Positions 41,101 to 53,102 of a stretch of DNA of 64,000 bases are shown piece by piece. The position numbers and the translations under genes were made by a program. Source of the DNA: Glandiceps talaboti (Eukaryota; Hemichordata; Enteropneusta; Spengelidae). Location: contig NC_135571.1 in the NCBI RefSeq assembly GCF_964340395.1, positions 15,897,027 to 15,961,026 of the forward strand. Direction: 5' to 3'. How positions within the stretch are numbered: the first letter of the stretch is position 1; each line of letters begins with the position of its first letter. The notes below the pieces were generated by a model that was given only the letters and a program-made list of their open reading frames with translations, had not been told where the DNA came from and ran no database searches.

Positions 41101-41527
41101 GTTAAAACCAGTCAAAACTATTCAAAACAAATGAAAACGGGACACAACCTGTCCAAAGCAGTCCAAAACTCGGGCAAACGAGTCCACATCTGTTCCTACC
41201 AGGTCTAAAATATTTGCAATTGATTCAAATTCTATAGAATCTGGTCAAAACCAGTCCATAATCTGTGCAAACGACAAAAAACTGATAAAAAACTCTCAAA
41301 ACAATTTTTAAACAGGTCAAAACCAATGAATACCGGGCAATCTGGTCCAAACATTGTCCAAACCGGTAAAAACCGATCGAAATTGGTCAAAACCGGTGTA
41401 AACTAGTCAAAATTTGCCAAAACATGTCCGAACTCGTTTCAAACAATTCAAAACAAACAAAACCGGTCAAAACCTGTAGACATTAGTCCAAAACCTGTTT
41501 AAACGTGTACAAAGCTGGTACAAATCA
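38197..41527 (+). repeat. HOR unit 18 (3331 bp, long form)
   Basis: The same HOR with an additional 1035-bp segment at 38304-39338. Inverted block at 40602-40804. The 16-bp segment right of that block is present. It shows several substitutions compared with units 1-17 (for example AGTATGG near 40617 and CACCTTATC near 40925). Confidence 0.95.
38304..39338 (+). repeat. Additional 1035-bp segment of the long HOR form
   Basis: Present in units 18-22 and absent from units 1-17. It is bounded by AAAACTG at 38297-38303 and again at 39332-39338, and short units have one copy of this 7-mer at the same place. The segment is built from the same A-tract element. It contains opposed open frames of 130 and 95 codons. 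These are frameshifted or shortened in units 20-22, so I do not read them as genes. Other copies are at 41635-42670, 44951-45978, 48223-49264 and 51055-52096. Confidence 0.93.
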
Positions 41528-44500
41528 GTATAAACCGCTTTTAAACTTGTTTTAAAAACCGTTCGATAGAGGTCAAAAACCTGTACAATAGATTCAAAAC
41601 TAGTAAAACTCTGTTAATACATGTTTTAAAACTGTAAAAAGATCAACACTTGTTTAAACCTGTGCAAAACAGTCAAAACCTGTCCTAACGAGTCTAAAAC
41701 TGTTAAAAATCATTCCAAACTGGTCGAAACCTGTCCAACTAGGTTAAACACCCGTGCAATTTATTCAAAGCCGGTCAAAACCTGTCCAAACCACGTCAAC
41801 ACAGGTGCAAACGAGTCAATACCGATCAGAATTTGTCCAAAACAATGGAAACCTATCTAAAACCATTACAAATAGGTGAACACTATACCAAACCGGTTGA
41901 AACTGGTCAAAACCGGTCAAAACCGTGCAAAACTTGTTAAAGCTTGTGCACATATGTCAAACTCACCTCACCAAACTAGTCCAAACAGGTCAAAACCCGA
42001 CCAAACCTGTCGAAATCTATTCATCCAGGTCCTAAATAGGTGTATTTGACGTAGAACATGTCCAAACCGAAACTTGTCGAAAACCTGTCTAAACTGTTCA
42101 CACCCGATAAAAACAGGTCCAAAACTGTGCAAAATGTGTGCACACCTCTTAAAACTTGGCAAAACATGTACAAAACATTCCAAAACGGTTATAACCTGTC
42201 CAAACAAGTGAAAAAACCTATGCAAACGAGTCAAAATCGGTTGACAACCGGTGCAAACCTGATCAAAAAACTGTGTAAACCTGTCAAAATCGTTTATAAC
42301 TATTACAAAACCGGCATAAAACGAGTCAAAATTCAACAAAAATAATTTCAAATCGGTCAAAACTAAAAGTAATCGGTCGAAACCTGTCCAAAGAAGTCGA
42401 AAACCTGTGCAATTTAGGCCAAACCGGTCAAGACATGTCCAATCTAGGTCAAAATATAAGCATACGAGTCAAAACCTGTTAAAACTTCCTAAAACAAGTT
42501 TTTGACTGACCAAAACCGATAAAAAGTACTCAAAATCTGTGTAAAGCTATCCAATCCTGTCGAAAACATGTCAAAACTTATCACACCAGTCTATATCTGT
42601 CCACAACCATTCCAAACCCATCAAAACGGATAAAAACCGGTGCAAACCTTTTCCAAACGAATCAAAACTGGTCAAAACCTATTCAAACCAATTAAAATTT
42701 TGTGCAAACGACTAAAAACATGTTAAAACCAGTCAAAACTATTCAAAACGGATGAAAACGGGACAAAATCTGTCCAAAGTAGTCCAAAACTTTGGCAAAC
42801 GAGTTAAAACTGGGTAAGATATGGCCACATCGGTTCAAAACCAGTGAAAACAATCTAAAATCTGTGAAAACGATTCAAAACCAATTGAAACCGATCGAAA
42901 CATGTCTAAACTGAGTGAATACCGGTCAAAACCTCTCCACACAGGAATAAAATATGTGCAAATTTGTTAAAACCGGTTAAAACCTATTAAAACCATTTTA
43001 AACCAGTCAAAACCTGTCGGAATCAGTCCAAAACATACGCAAATGAGTAAAAACTGGTACAAATAACTCCAAACCGGTTTTAAACAGGTCAACACCAACC
43101 AAAAAAAATGTCAAAACCTGTGCAAATATGTTAAAACCTCAAAAATTCAATTGGAAACTGTCCAAAGCGGTCAAAACCTGTCGTAACCATTCCAAACAAG
43201 TCGAAACTCGACCAGACCTGTCCATGAGGTCCACAATAGGTGCAATTTATTCAAAACCTGTCCAAGCTGGTCCAAACCAGTGTAAAACCGATGCAAACGA
43301 GTTGATACCGATCAAAACCTGTCCAAACCTGTGCAAAATCTGTGGAAACCTGTCAAAACTTTTCCGAACCAGTCTAAAACCTTTCCAAACGAGTTAAAAC
43401 TGGTCAAAACCTGTGTATACTGTTTTAAATCTTTCAAAATCGATCAACATTCGTCAAAACTTTTGCAAAACATTTAAAACCTGTCCAAACAAGTCAAAAC
43501 CTGTTAGAAATTATTCGAAACAGGTCGAAACCTGTCCAACCTGGTCCAAAACAGGTTCAAAGGAGTCAAAATCTATATAAAATTGTCAGAACCTGTGCAC
43601 ACCTGTCAAATCCTCACAGAACCAGTTCGAAATCTGTCCAAAGCGGTTCAAACCTGTCGTAAAATAGGTTTAATTGATTTAAAACCTGTCCAAACTGGTC
43701 CAAACTAGTGTGAAACATATGCAAACTGATCGGTACCTGTCCACAGCAGTTTCAAACTTGTCAAAAGCGATAGAAACTGGTTCAAACCTGTACAAAATCT
43801 GTGGAAACTTGTCATAACTTTTTCAAACCAGACCGAAACCATTAGAAGCCATCAAAACCTGTTGCAAACGAGTCAAAACTGGTCAAAACCTGTCTATACA
43901 TTTGTCAAAAATTGTGCAAAAGATTCAAAACCAGGTTTAGATAGACTTAGTCTGGTTGGGGTTTCATGTGTTTTGATTACTTCTGGACAATTTTGGACAA
44001 GTTTATAAAAGGTTTTCGACCGGTTTTGAAACTTTTGCACGGTTTTGGTCAATTTTGTTCGGTTTGAAACCAGTGTGAGCAAGTTTTACCTAGTTTTGAC
44101 TATTTTGCAACATGTTTTGACAGAGTTTAAGTTAGTCCGAAACCAGTGCAAAAACTCAAAACCGTTCAAAATCTGTGGAAACAAACTCAAAACCAGTCAA
44201 AATCAGTAAAAAACCGGTGCAAACATATTCAAAACCAAACACCTTATCTCATCTGTCCATATCTGTCCACAACCATTCTAAACCTGGTATATCAATCAAA
44301 ACAGATAAAAAGCGGTGATTATTGGTGCAATTTGGTCCAAACCTTTTGCAAACGAATCAAAACTGATCAAAATCTATTCAAAACAGTTGATATTCTATGC
44401 AAACGACTTAAAACAGGTTAAAACCAGTCAAAACTATTCAAAACAAATGAAAACGGGACACAACCTGTCAAAAGCAGTCCAAAACTCGGGCAAACGAGTC

Positions 44501-44843
44501 CACATCTGTTCCTACCAGGTCTAAAATATTTGCAATTGATTCAAATTCTATAGAATCTGGTCAAAACCAGTCCATAATCTGTGCAAACGACAAAGAACTG
44601 ATAAAAAACTCTCAAAACAATTTTTAAACAGGTGAAAACCAATGAATACCGGGCAATCTGGTCCAAACATTGTCCAAACCGGTAAAAACCGATCGAAATT
44701 GGTCAAAACCGGTGTAAACTAGTCAAAATTTGCCAAAACATGTCCGAACTCGTTTCAAACAATTCAAAACAAACAAAACCGGTCAAAACCTGTAGACATT
44801 AGTCCAAAACCTGTTTAAACGTGTACAAAGCTGGTACAAATCA
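41528..44843 (+). repeat. HOR unit 19 (3316 bp, long form, 16-bp deletion)
   Basis: Additional segment at 41635-42670 and inverted block at 43934-44136. It carries more private substitutions than units 1-17 (for example TTCAATTGG near 43146 and GCCATC near 43848). Confidence 0.95.
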
Positions 44844-47800
44844 GTATAAGCCGCTTTTGAACTTGTTTTAAAAACCGTTCGATAGAGGTCAAAAACCTGT
44901 ACAATAGATTCAAAACTAGTAAAACTCTGTTAATACAGGTTTTAAAACTGTAAAAAGATCAACACTTGTTTAAACCTGTGCAAAAAAGTCAAAACCTGTC
45001 CTAACGAGTCTAAACCTGTTAAAAATCATTCCAAACTGGTCGAAACCTGTCCAACTAGGTCAAACACCCGTGCAATTTATTCAAAGCCGGTCAAAACCTG
45101 TCCAAACCACGTCAAAACAGGTGCAACCGAGTCAATACCGATCAGAATTTGTCCAAAACAATGGAAACCTATCTAAAACCATTACAAATAGGTGAAAACT
45201 ATACCAAACCGGTTGAAACTGGTCAAAACCGGTCAAAACCGTGCAAAACTTGTTAAAGCTTGTGCACATATGTCAAACTCACCTCACCAAACTAGTCCAA
45301 ACAGGTCAAAACCCGACCAAACCTGTCGAAATCTATTCATCCAGGTCCTAAATAGGTGTATTTGACGTAGAACATGTCCAAACCGATCGAAACCTGTCTA
45401 AACTGTTCACACCCGATAAAAACAGGTCCAAAACTGTGCAAAATGTGTGCACACCTCTTAAAACTTGGCAAAACATGTACAAAACATTCCAAAACGGTTA
45501 TAACCTGTCCAAACAAGTGAAAAACCTATGCAAACGAGTCAAAATCGGTTGACAACCGATGCAAACCTGATCAAAAAACTGTGTAAACCTGTCAAAATCG
45601 TTTATAACTATTACAAAACCGGCATAAAACGAGTCAAAATTCAACAAAAATAATTTCAAATCGGTCAAAACTAAAAGTAATCGGTCGAAACCTGTCCAAA
45701 GAAGTCGAAAACCTGTGCAATTTAGGCCAAACCGGTCAAGACATGTCCAATCTAGGTCAAAATATAAGCATACGAGTCAAAACCTGTTAAAACTTCCTAA
45801 AACAAGTTTTTGACTGACCAAAACCGATAAAAAGTACTCAAAATCTGTGTAAAGCTATCCAATCCTGTCGAAAACATGTCAAAACTTATCACACCAGTCT
45901 ATATCTGTCCACAACCATTCCAAACCCATCAAAACGGATAAAAACCGGTGCAAACCTTTTCCAAACGAATGAAAACTGGTCAAAACCTATTCAAACCAAT
46001 TAAAATTTTGTGCAAACGACTAAAAACATGTTAAAACCAGTCAAAACTATTCAAAACGGATGGAAACGGGACAAAATCTGTCCAAAGTAGTCCAAAACTT
46101 TGGCAAACGAGTTAAAACTGGGTAAGATATGGCCACATCGGTTCAAAACCAGTGAAAACAATCTAAAATCTGTGAAAACGATTCAAAACCAATTGAAACC
46201 GATCGAAACATGTCTAAACTGAGTGAATACCGGTCAAAACCTCTCCACACAGGAATAAAATATGTGCAAATTTGTTAAAACCGGTTAAAACCTATTAAAA
46301 CCATTTTAAACCAGTCAAAACCTGTCGGAATCAGTCCAAAACATACGCAAATGAGTAAAAACTGGTACAAATAACTCCAAACCGGTTTTAAACAGGTCAA
46401 CACCAACCAAAAAAATGTCAAAACCTGTGCAAATATGTTAAAAGCTCAAAAATCCAGTTGGAAACTGTCCAAAGCGGTCAAAACCTGTCGTAACCATTCC
46501 AAACAAGTCGAAACTCGACCAGACCTGTCCATGAGGTCCACAATAGGTGCAATTTATTCAAAACCTGTCCAAGCTGGTCCAAACCAGTGTAAAACCGATG
46601 CAAACGAGTTGATACCGATCAAAACCTGTCCAAACCTGTGCAAAATCTGTGGAAACCTGTCAAAACTTTTCCGAACCAGTCTAAAACCTTTCCAAACGAG
46701 TTAAAACTGGTCAAAACCTGTGTATACTGTTTTAAATCTTTCAAAATCGATCAACATTCGTCAAAACTTTTGCAAAACATTTAAAACCTGTCCAAACAAG
46801 TCAAAACCTGTTAGAAATTATTCGAAACAGGTCGAAACCTGTCCAACCTGGTCCAAAACAGGTTCAAAGGAGTCAAAATCTATATAAAATTGTCAAAACC
46901 TGTGCACACCTGTCAAATCCTCACAGAACCAGTTCGAAATCTGTCCAAAGCGGTCCAAACCTGTCGTAAAATAGGTTTAATTGATTTAAAACCTGTCCAA
47001 ACTGGTCCAAACTAGTGTGAAACATATGCAAACTGATCGGAACCTGTCCACAGCAGTTTCAAACTTGTCAAAAGCGATAGAAACTGGTTCAAACCTGTAC
47101 AAAATCTGTGGAAACTTGTCATAACTTTTTCAAACCAGACCGAAACCATTAGAAGCGGTCAAAACCTATTGCAAACGAGTCAAAACTGGTCAAAACCTGT
47201 CTATACATTTGTCAAAAATTGTGCAAAAGATTCAAAACCAGGTTTAGATAGACTTAGTATGGTTGGGGTTTCACGTGTTTTGATTACTTCTGGACAATTT
47301 TGGACAAGTTTATAAAAGGTTTTCGACCGGTTTTGAAACTTTTGCACGGTTTTGGTCAATTTTGTTCGGTTTGAAACCAGTGTGAGCAAGTTTTACCTAG
47401 TTTTGACTATTTTGCAACATGTTTTGACAGAGTTTAAGTTAGTATAGGAACAAACTGGTCCGAAACCAGTGCAAAAACTCAAAACCTTTCAAAATATGTG
47501 GAAACAAACTCAAAACCAGTCAAAATCAGTAAAAAACCGGTGCAAACCTATTCAAAACCAAACACCTTATCTCATCTGTCCATATCTGTCCACAACCATT
47601 CTAAACCTGTTATACCAATCAAAACAGATAAAAAGCGGTGATTATTGGTGCAATTTGGTCCAAACCTTTTGCAAACGACTTAAAACAGGTTAAAACCAGT
47701 CAAAACTATTCAAAACAAATGAAAACGGGACACAACCTGTCCAAAGCAGTCCAAAACTTGGGCAAACGAGTCCACATCTGTTCCTACCAGGTCTAAAATA

Positions 47801-48115
47801 TTTGCAATTGATTCAAATTCTATAGAATCTGGTCAAAACCAGTCCATAATCTGTGCAAACGACAAAAAACTGATAAAAAACTCTCAAAACAATTTTTAAA
47901 CAGGTCAAAACCAATGAATACCGGGCAATCTGGTCCAAACATTGTCCAAACCGGTAAAAACCGATCGAAATTGGTCAAAACCGGTGTAAACTAGTCAAAA
48001 TTTGCCAAAACATGTCCGAACTCGTTTCAAACAATTCAAAACAAACAAAACCGGTCAAAACCTGTAGACATTAGTCCAAAACCTGTTTAAACGTGTACAA
48101 AGCTGGTACAAATCA
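44844..48115 (+). repeat. HOR unit 20 (3272 bp, long form, 51-bp deletion)
   Basis: Additional segment at 44951-45978 and inverted block at 47241-47443. It lacks 51 bp, with the join at 47671-47678 on a GCAAACGA direct repeat. It is the last unit that contains the inverted block. Confidence 0.95.
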
Positions 48116-48506
48116 GTATAAACCGCTTTTAAACTTGTTTTAAAAACCGTTCGATAGAGGTCAAAAACCTGTACAATAGATTCAAAACTAGTAAAACTCT
48201 GTTAATACATGTTTTAAAACTGTAAAAAGATCAACACTTGTTTAAACCTGTGCAAAACAGTCAAAACCTGTCCTAACGAGTCTAAACCTGTTAAAAATCA
48301 TTCCAAACTGGTCGAAACCCGTCCAACTAGGTTAAACACCCGTGCAATTTATTCAAAGCCGGTCAAAACCTGTCCAAACCACGTCAACACAGGTGCAAAC
48401 GAGTCAATACCGATCAGAATTTGTCCAAAACAATGGAAACCTATCTAAAACCATTACAAATAGGTGAAAACTATACCAAACCGGTTGAAACTGGTCAAAA
48501 CCGGTC

Positions 48507-48518
48507 AAGGTTAGGGTC
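48507..48518 (+). repeat. 12-bp insertion containing TTAGGG
   Basis: Unit 21 has AAGGTTAGGGTC between GGTC and AAAACCG, where units 18-20 and 22 have none. A single TTAGGG hexamer lies at 48511-48516. One hexamer is not a telomeric tract. Confidence 0.75.
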
Positions 48519-49800
48519 AAAACCGTGCAAAACTTGTTAAGGCTTGTGCACATATGTCAAACTCACCTCACCAAACTAGTCCAAACAGGTCAAAACCCGA
48601 CCAAACCTGTCGAAATCTATTCATCCAGGTCCTAAATAGGTGTATTTGACGTAGAACATGTCCAAACCGATCGAAACCTGTCTAAACTGTTCACACCCGA
48701 TAAAAACAGGTCCAAAACTGTGCAAAATGTGTGCACACCTCTTAAAACTTGGCAAAACATGTACAAAACATTCCAAAACGGTTATAACCTGTCCAAACAA
48801 GTGAAAAAACCTATGCAAACGAGTCAAAATCGGTTGACAACCGGTGCAAACCTGATAAAAAAAACTGTGTAAACCTGTCAAAATCGTTTATAACTATTAC
48901 AAAACCGGCATAAAACGAGTCAAAATTCAACAAAAATAATTTCAAATCGGTCAAAACCAAAACTAATCGGTCGAAACCTGTCCAAAGAAGTCGAAAACCT
49001 GTGCAATTTAGGCCAAACCGGTCAAGACATGTCCAATCTAGGTCAAAATATAAGCATACGAGTCAAAACCTGTTAAAACTTCCAAAAACAAGTTTTTGAC
49101 TGACCAAAACCGATAAAAAGTACTCAAAATCTGTGTAAACCTATCCAATCCTGTCGAAAACATGTCAAAACTTATCACACCTGTCTATATCTGTCCACAA
49201 CCATTCCAAACCCATCAAAGCGGATAAAAACCGGTGCAAACCTTTTCCAAACGAATGAAAACTGGTCAAAACCTATTCAAACCAATTAAAATTTTGTGCA
49301 AACGACTAAAAACATGTTAAAACCAGTCAAAACTATTCAAAACGGATGAAAACGGGACAAAATCTGTCCAAAGTAGTCCAAAACTTTGGCAAACGAGTTA
49401 AAACTGGGTAAGATATGGCCACATCGGTTCAAAACCAGTGAAAACAATCTAAAATCAGTGAAAACGATTCGAAACCAATTGAAACCGATCGAAACATGTC
49501 TAAACTGAGTGAATACCGATCAAAACCTCTCCACACAGGAATAAAATATGTGCAAATTTGTTAAAACCGGTTAAAACATATTAAAACCATTTTAAACCAG
49601 TCAAAACCTGTCGGAATCAGTCCAAAACATACGCAAATGAGTAAAAACTGGTACAAATAACTCCAAACGGGTTTTAAACAGGTCAACAGCAATAAAGCAA
49701 TAAAAAAAAACATATCAAAACCTGTGCAAATATGTTAAAACATCAAAAGTCTACTTGGAAACCTGTCCAAAGCGGTCAAAACCTGTCCATACGACCAAAC

Positions 49801-50287
49801 GAGTCAAAACCGATCAGAATTTGTCTAAAACAATGAAAACCTTTACAAATAGGTGAAAAATATACCAAACCGGTTCAAACTTGTACAACCAGGTCCAAAA
49901 CCGATGCAATTTGGGTAAAGCATGTCAAAACCTTTCCAATCTAGGTCATAACAGATGCATACGATCAAAACCTGTCGAAACCGATTAAAACTTGCTGAAA
50001 ACCATTCCAAACCAGAGCAAGCTGTCATAATCAGGCCAAAAGCAATGCAAACGAGTCAAAACTATAGTACAAATCAGTCAAAACCGTTTTAAAACTGGTC
50101 AAAACCGGTTAAAACCGTGCAAAACTTGTTAAAACATGTGCACATATGTCAAAACCTCACCAAACTAGTCCAAACAGGTAAAAACCCGACCAAACCTTTC
50201 GAAATCTATTAATCCAGGTCCAAAATAGGTGCATTTGACGCAGAACCTTTCCAAACATGTCCAAACCGATCGAAAACCGTCTACACC
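49801..50287 (+). repeat. Shuffled, diverged copy of parts of the additional segment
   Basis: Three pieces align in changed order with the additional segment of the same unit. 49801-49880 resembles 48401-48495, about 49895-50005 resembles about 49000-49090, and 50112-50283 resembles 48520-48683. Similarity is clearly lower than between HOR units. The same block recurs at 52615-53102 in unit 22. Confidence 0.8.
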
Positions 50288-50845
50288 AAATCGTACTTTG
50301 TTCAAGCCCTTCTATTAGAAGGGAAACATTGACCACGGGCGGTGGTGTGTGTTTCCCGAGAGCATTGATCAATGGCCCCGGGAAACCGTCGGAAGAAAGA
50401 CGTACTTCGTTCAAGCCCTCCAATTAGAAGGGAAACATTGACCACGGGCGGTGGTGTGTGTTTCCCGGGAGGATTGATCGCAGGCTCCGGGAAACTGTCG
50501 GAAGAAAGACGTACTTCGTTCAAGCCCTCCAATTAGAAGGGAAACATTGACCACGGGCGTTGTTGTTTGTTTCCCGGGAGGATTGATCGCAGGCTCCGGG
50601 AAACCGTCGGAAGAAAGACGTACTTCGTTCAAGCCCTCCTGTTAGAAGGGGATTACCGACCACGGGCGGTGCTTTCGGTCTCCCGGGAGGATTGATCAGT
50701 GGCCCCGGGAAACTGTCGGAAGAAAGACGTACTTCGTTCAAGCCCTCCAGTTAGAAGGGAAACACCGACCACGGGCGGTGGTGTGGGTTTCCTGGGAGGA
50801 GTGATCGCTGTCCCCGGAAAAACAGTACGGCGAAAGAAGTACTCG
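50288..50845. repeat. 109-bp satellite, small block of about 5 monomers
   Basis: GTTCAAGCCC recurs at 50300, 50409, 50518, 50627 and 50736, exactly 109 bp apart. The block is embedded in the A-tract satellite. The last monomer decays after about 50815. The first three monomers carry GGGAAACATTGACC and the later ones GATTACCGACC or AAACACCGACC, so both monomer classes are present. Confidence 0.95.
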
Positions 50846-50873
50846 GCAGAGAGGCGTTTTCAGCGGGGGTCCG
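50846..50873. other. 28-bp orphan sequence between two satellites
   Basis: This GC-rich stretch, containing GAGGCGTTTT and CAGCGGGGG, matches neither the 109-bp monomer nor the A-tract element by eye. It is the only part of the window that I could not assign to a repeat. It could be the degraded end of a monomer, filler DNA at a repair junction, or a remnant of unique flanking DNA. Confidence 0.6.
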
Positions 50874-53102
50874 ACAAACAAAACCGGTCAAAACCTGTAG
50901 ACATTAGTCCAAAACCTGTTTAAACGTGTCCAAAGCTGGTACAAATCAGTATAAACCGCTTTTAAACTTGTTTTAAAAACCGTTCGATAGAGGTCAAAAA
51001 CCTGTACAATAGATTCAAAACTAGTAAAACTCTGTTAATACAGGTTTTAAAACTGTAAAAAGATCAACACTTGTTTAAACCTGTGCAAAACAGCCAAAAC
51101 CTGTCCTAACGAGTCTAAACCTGTTAAAAATCATTCCAAGCTGGTCGAAACCTGTCCAACTAGGTCAAACACCCGTGCAATTTATTCAAAGCCGGTCAAA
51201 ACCTTTCCAAACCATGTCAAAACAGGTGCAAACGAGTGAATACCGATCAGAATTTGTCCAAAACAATGGAAACCTATCTAAAACCATTACAAATAGGTGA
51301 ACACTATACCAAACCGGTTGAAACTGGTCAAAACCGGTCAAAACCGTGCAAAACTTGTTAAAGCTTGTGCACATATATCAAACTCACCTCACCAAACTAG
51401 TCCAAACAGGTCAAAACCCGACCAAACCTGTCGAAATATATTCATCCAGGTCCTAAATAGGTGCATTTGACGTAGAACATGTCCAAACCGATCGAAACCT
51501 GTCTATACAATTTTAAACTGTTCACACCCGATAAAAACAGGTCCAAAACTGTGCAAAAATGTGTGCACACCTCTTAAAACTTGGCAAAACATGTACAAAA
51601 CATTCCAAAACGGTTATAACCTGTCCAAACAAGTGAAAAAACCTATTCAAACGAGTCAAAATCGGTTGACAACCGGTGCAAACCTGATCAAAAAACTGTG
51701 TAAACCTGTCAAAATCGTTTATAACTATTACAAAACCGGCATAAAACGAGTCAAAATTCAACAAAAATAATTTCAAATCGGTCAAAACCAAAACTAATCG
51801 GTCGAAACCTGTCCAAAGAAGTCGAAAACCTGTGCAATTTAGGCCAAACCGGTCAAGACATGTCCAATCTAGGTCAAAGTATATGCATACGAGTCAAAAC
51901 CTGTTAAAACTTCCAAAAACAGGTTTTTGACTGACCAAAACCGATAAAATAGTACTCAAAATCTGTGTAAACCTATCTAATCCTGTCGAAAACATGTCAA
52001 AACTTATCACACCTGTCTATATCTGTCCACAACCATTCCAAATCCATCAAAAAGGATAAAAATCGGTGCAAACCTTTTCCAAACGAATCAAAACTGGTCA
52101 AAACCTATTCAAACCAATTAAAATTCTGTGCAAACGACTAAAAACATGTTAAAACCAGTCAAAACGGATGAAAACGGGACAAAATCTGTCCAAAGTAGTC
52201 CAAAACTTTGGCAAACGAGTTGAAACTGGGTAAGATATGGCCACATCGTTTCAAAACCAGTGAAAACAATCTAAAATCTGTGAAAACGATTCAAAACCAA
52301 TTGAAACCGATCGAAACATGTCTAAACTGAGTGAATACCGGTCAAAACCTCTCCACACAGGAATAAAATATGTGCAAATTTGTTAAAACCGGTTAAAACC
52401 TATTAAAACCATTTTAAACCAGTCAAAACCTGTCGGAATCAGTTCAAAACATACGCAAATGAGTAAAAACAGGTACACATCACTCCAAACGGGTTTTAAA
52501 CAGGTCAACAGCAATAAAAAAAAAACATATCAAAACCTGTGCAAATATGTTAAAACATCAAAAGTCTACTTGGAAACCTGTCCAAAGCGGTCAAAACCTG
52601 TCCGTACGACCAAACGAGTCAAAACCGATCAGAATTTGTCTAAAACAATGAAAACCTTTACAAATAGGTGAAATATATACCAAACCGGTTCAAACTTGTA
52701 CAACCAGGTCCAAAACCGATGCAATTTGGGTAAAGCATGTCAAAACCTTTCCCATCTAGGTCATAACAGATGCATACGATCAAAACCTGTCGAAACCGAT
52801 TAAAACTTGCTGAAAACCATTCCAAACCAGAGCAAGCTGTCATAATCAGGCCAAAAGCAATGCAAACGAGTCAAAACTATAGTACAAATCAGTCAAAACC
52901 GTTTTAAAAGTGGTCAAAACCGGTTAAAACCGTGCAAAGCTTGTTAAAACATGTGCACATATGTCAAAACCTCACCAAACTAGTCCAAACAGGTAAAAAC
53001 CCGACCAAACCTTTCGAAATCTATTAATCCAGGTCCAAAATAGGTGCATTTGACGCAGAACCTTTCCAAACATGTCCAAACCGATCGAAAACCGTCTACA
53101 CC
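50874..53102 (+). repeat. A-tract satellite, last block, including HOR unit 22 (from 50949)
   Basis: Unit 22 repeats the architecture of unit 21: additional segment at 51055-52096, HOR sequence to about 52600, then the shuffled block at 52615-53102. It ends at the same junction with the 109-bp satellite. It lacks about 10 bp near 52162. The A-tract satellite does not return after this point in the window. Confidence 0.93.

Larger units (their letters stand above)
1..50287 (+). repeat. A-tract satellite array, main block (HOR units 1-21)
   Basis: Continuous satellite made of a degenerate 10-11 bp element, an A3-A5 tract followed by about seven mixed bases (commonly CCTGTCC, CCGGTG, CGAGTC or CTATTC). 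Two elements often make a 20-21 bp pair. The elements diverge strongly within a unit, but whole units of 2.3-3.3 kb repeat almost exactly, which defines a higher-order repeat. Plus-strand A-tracts dominate except in one inverted block per unit. No gene is visible. The unit boundary used here, GTATAAACC, is arbitrary and chosen because the window starts with it. The family is not one I recognise. Confidence 0.96.
48116..50948 (+). repeat. HOR unit 21 (2833 bp, rearranged, contains 109-bp repeats)
   Basis: It begins like the long form, with the additional segment at 48223-49264, and follows the HOR to about 49790. It then switches to a shuffled, diverged copy of parts of the additional segment (49801-50287). 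The 109-bp satellite interrupts it at 50288-50845, and the A-tract satellite resumes at 50874 near the end of the HOR. The whole second half of the HOR, including the inverted block, is missing. Confidence 0.92.

Noticed and set aside
50288-50873. Insertion of a transposable element into the A-tract satellite
   Set aside because: No target-site duplication or terminal repeats frame the block. The flanks come from different HOR positions, and the content is simply tandem 109-bp monomers.
1-53102. CRISPR-like array
   Set aside because: The short repeats are degenerate, 10-11 bp apart with no unique spacers, and whole kilobase units repeat. No cas-like gene is present.
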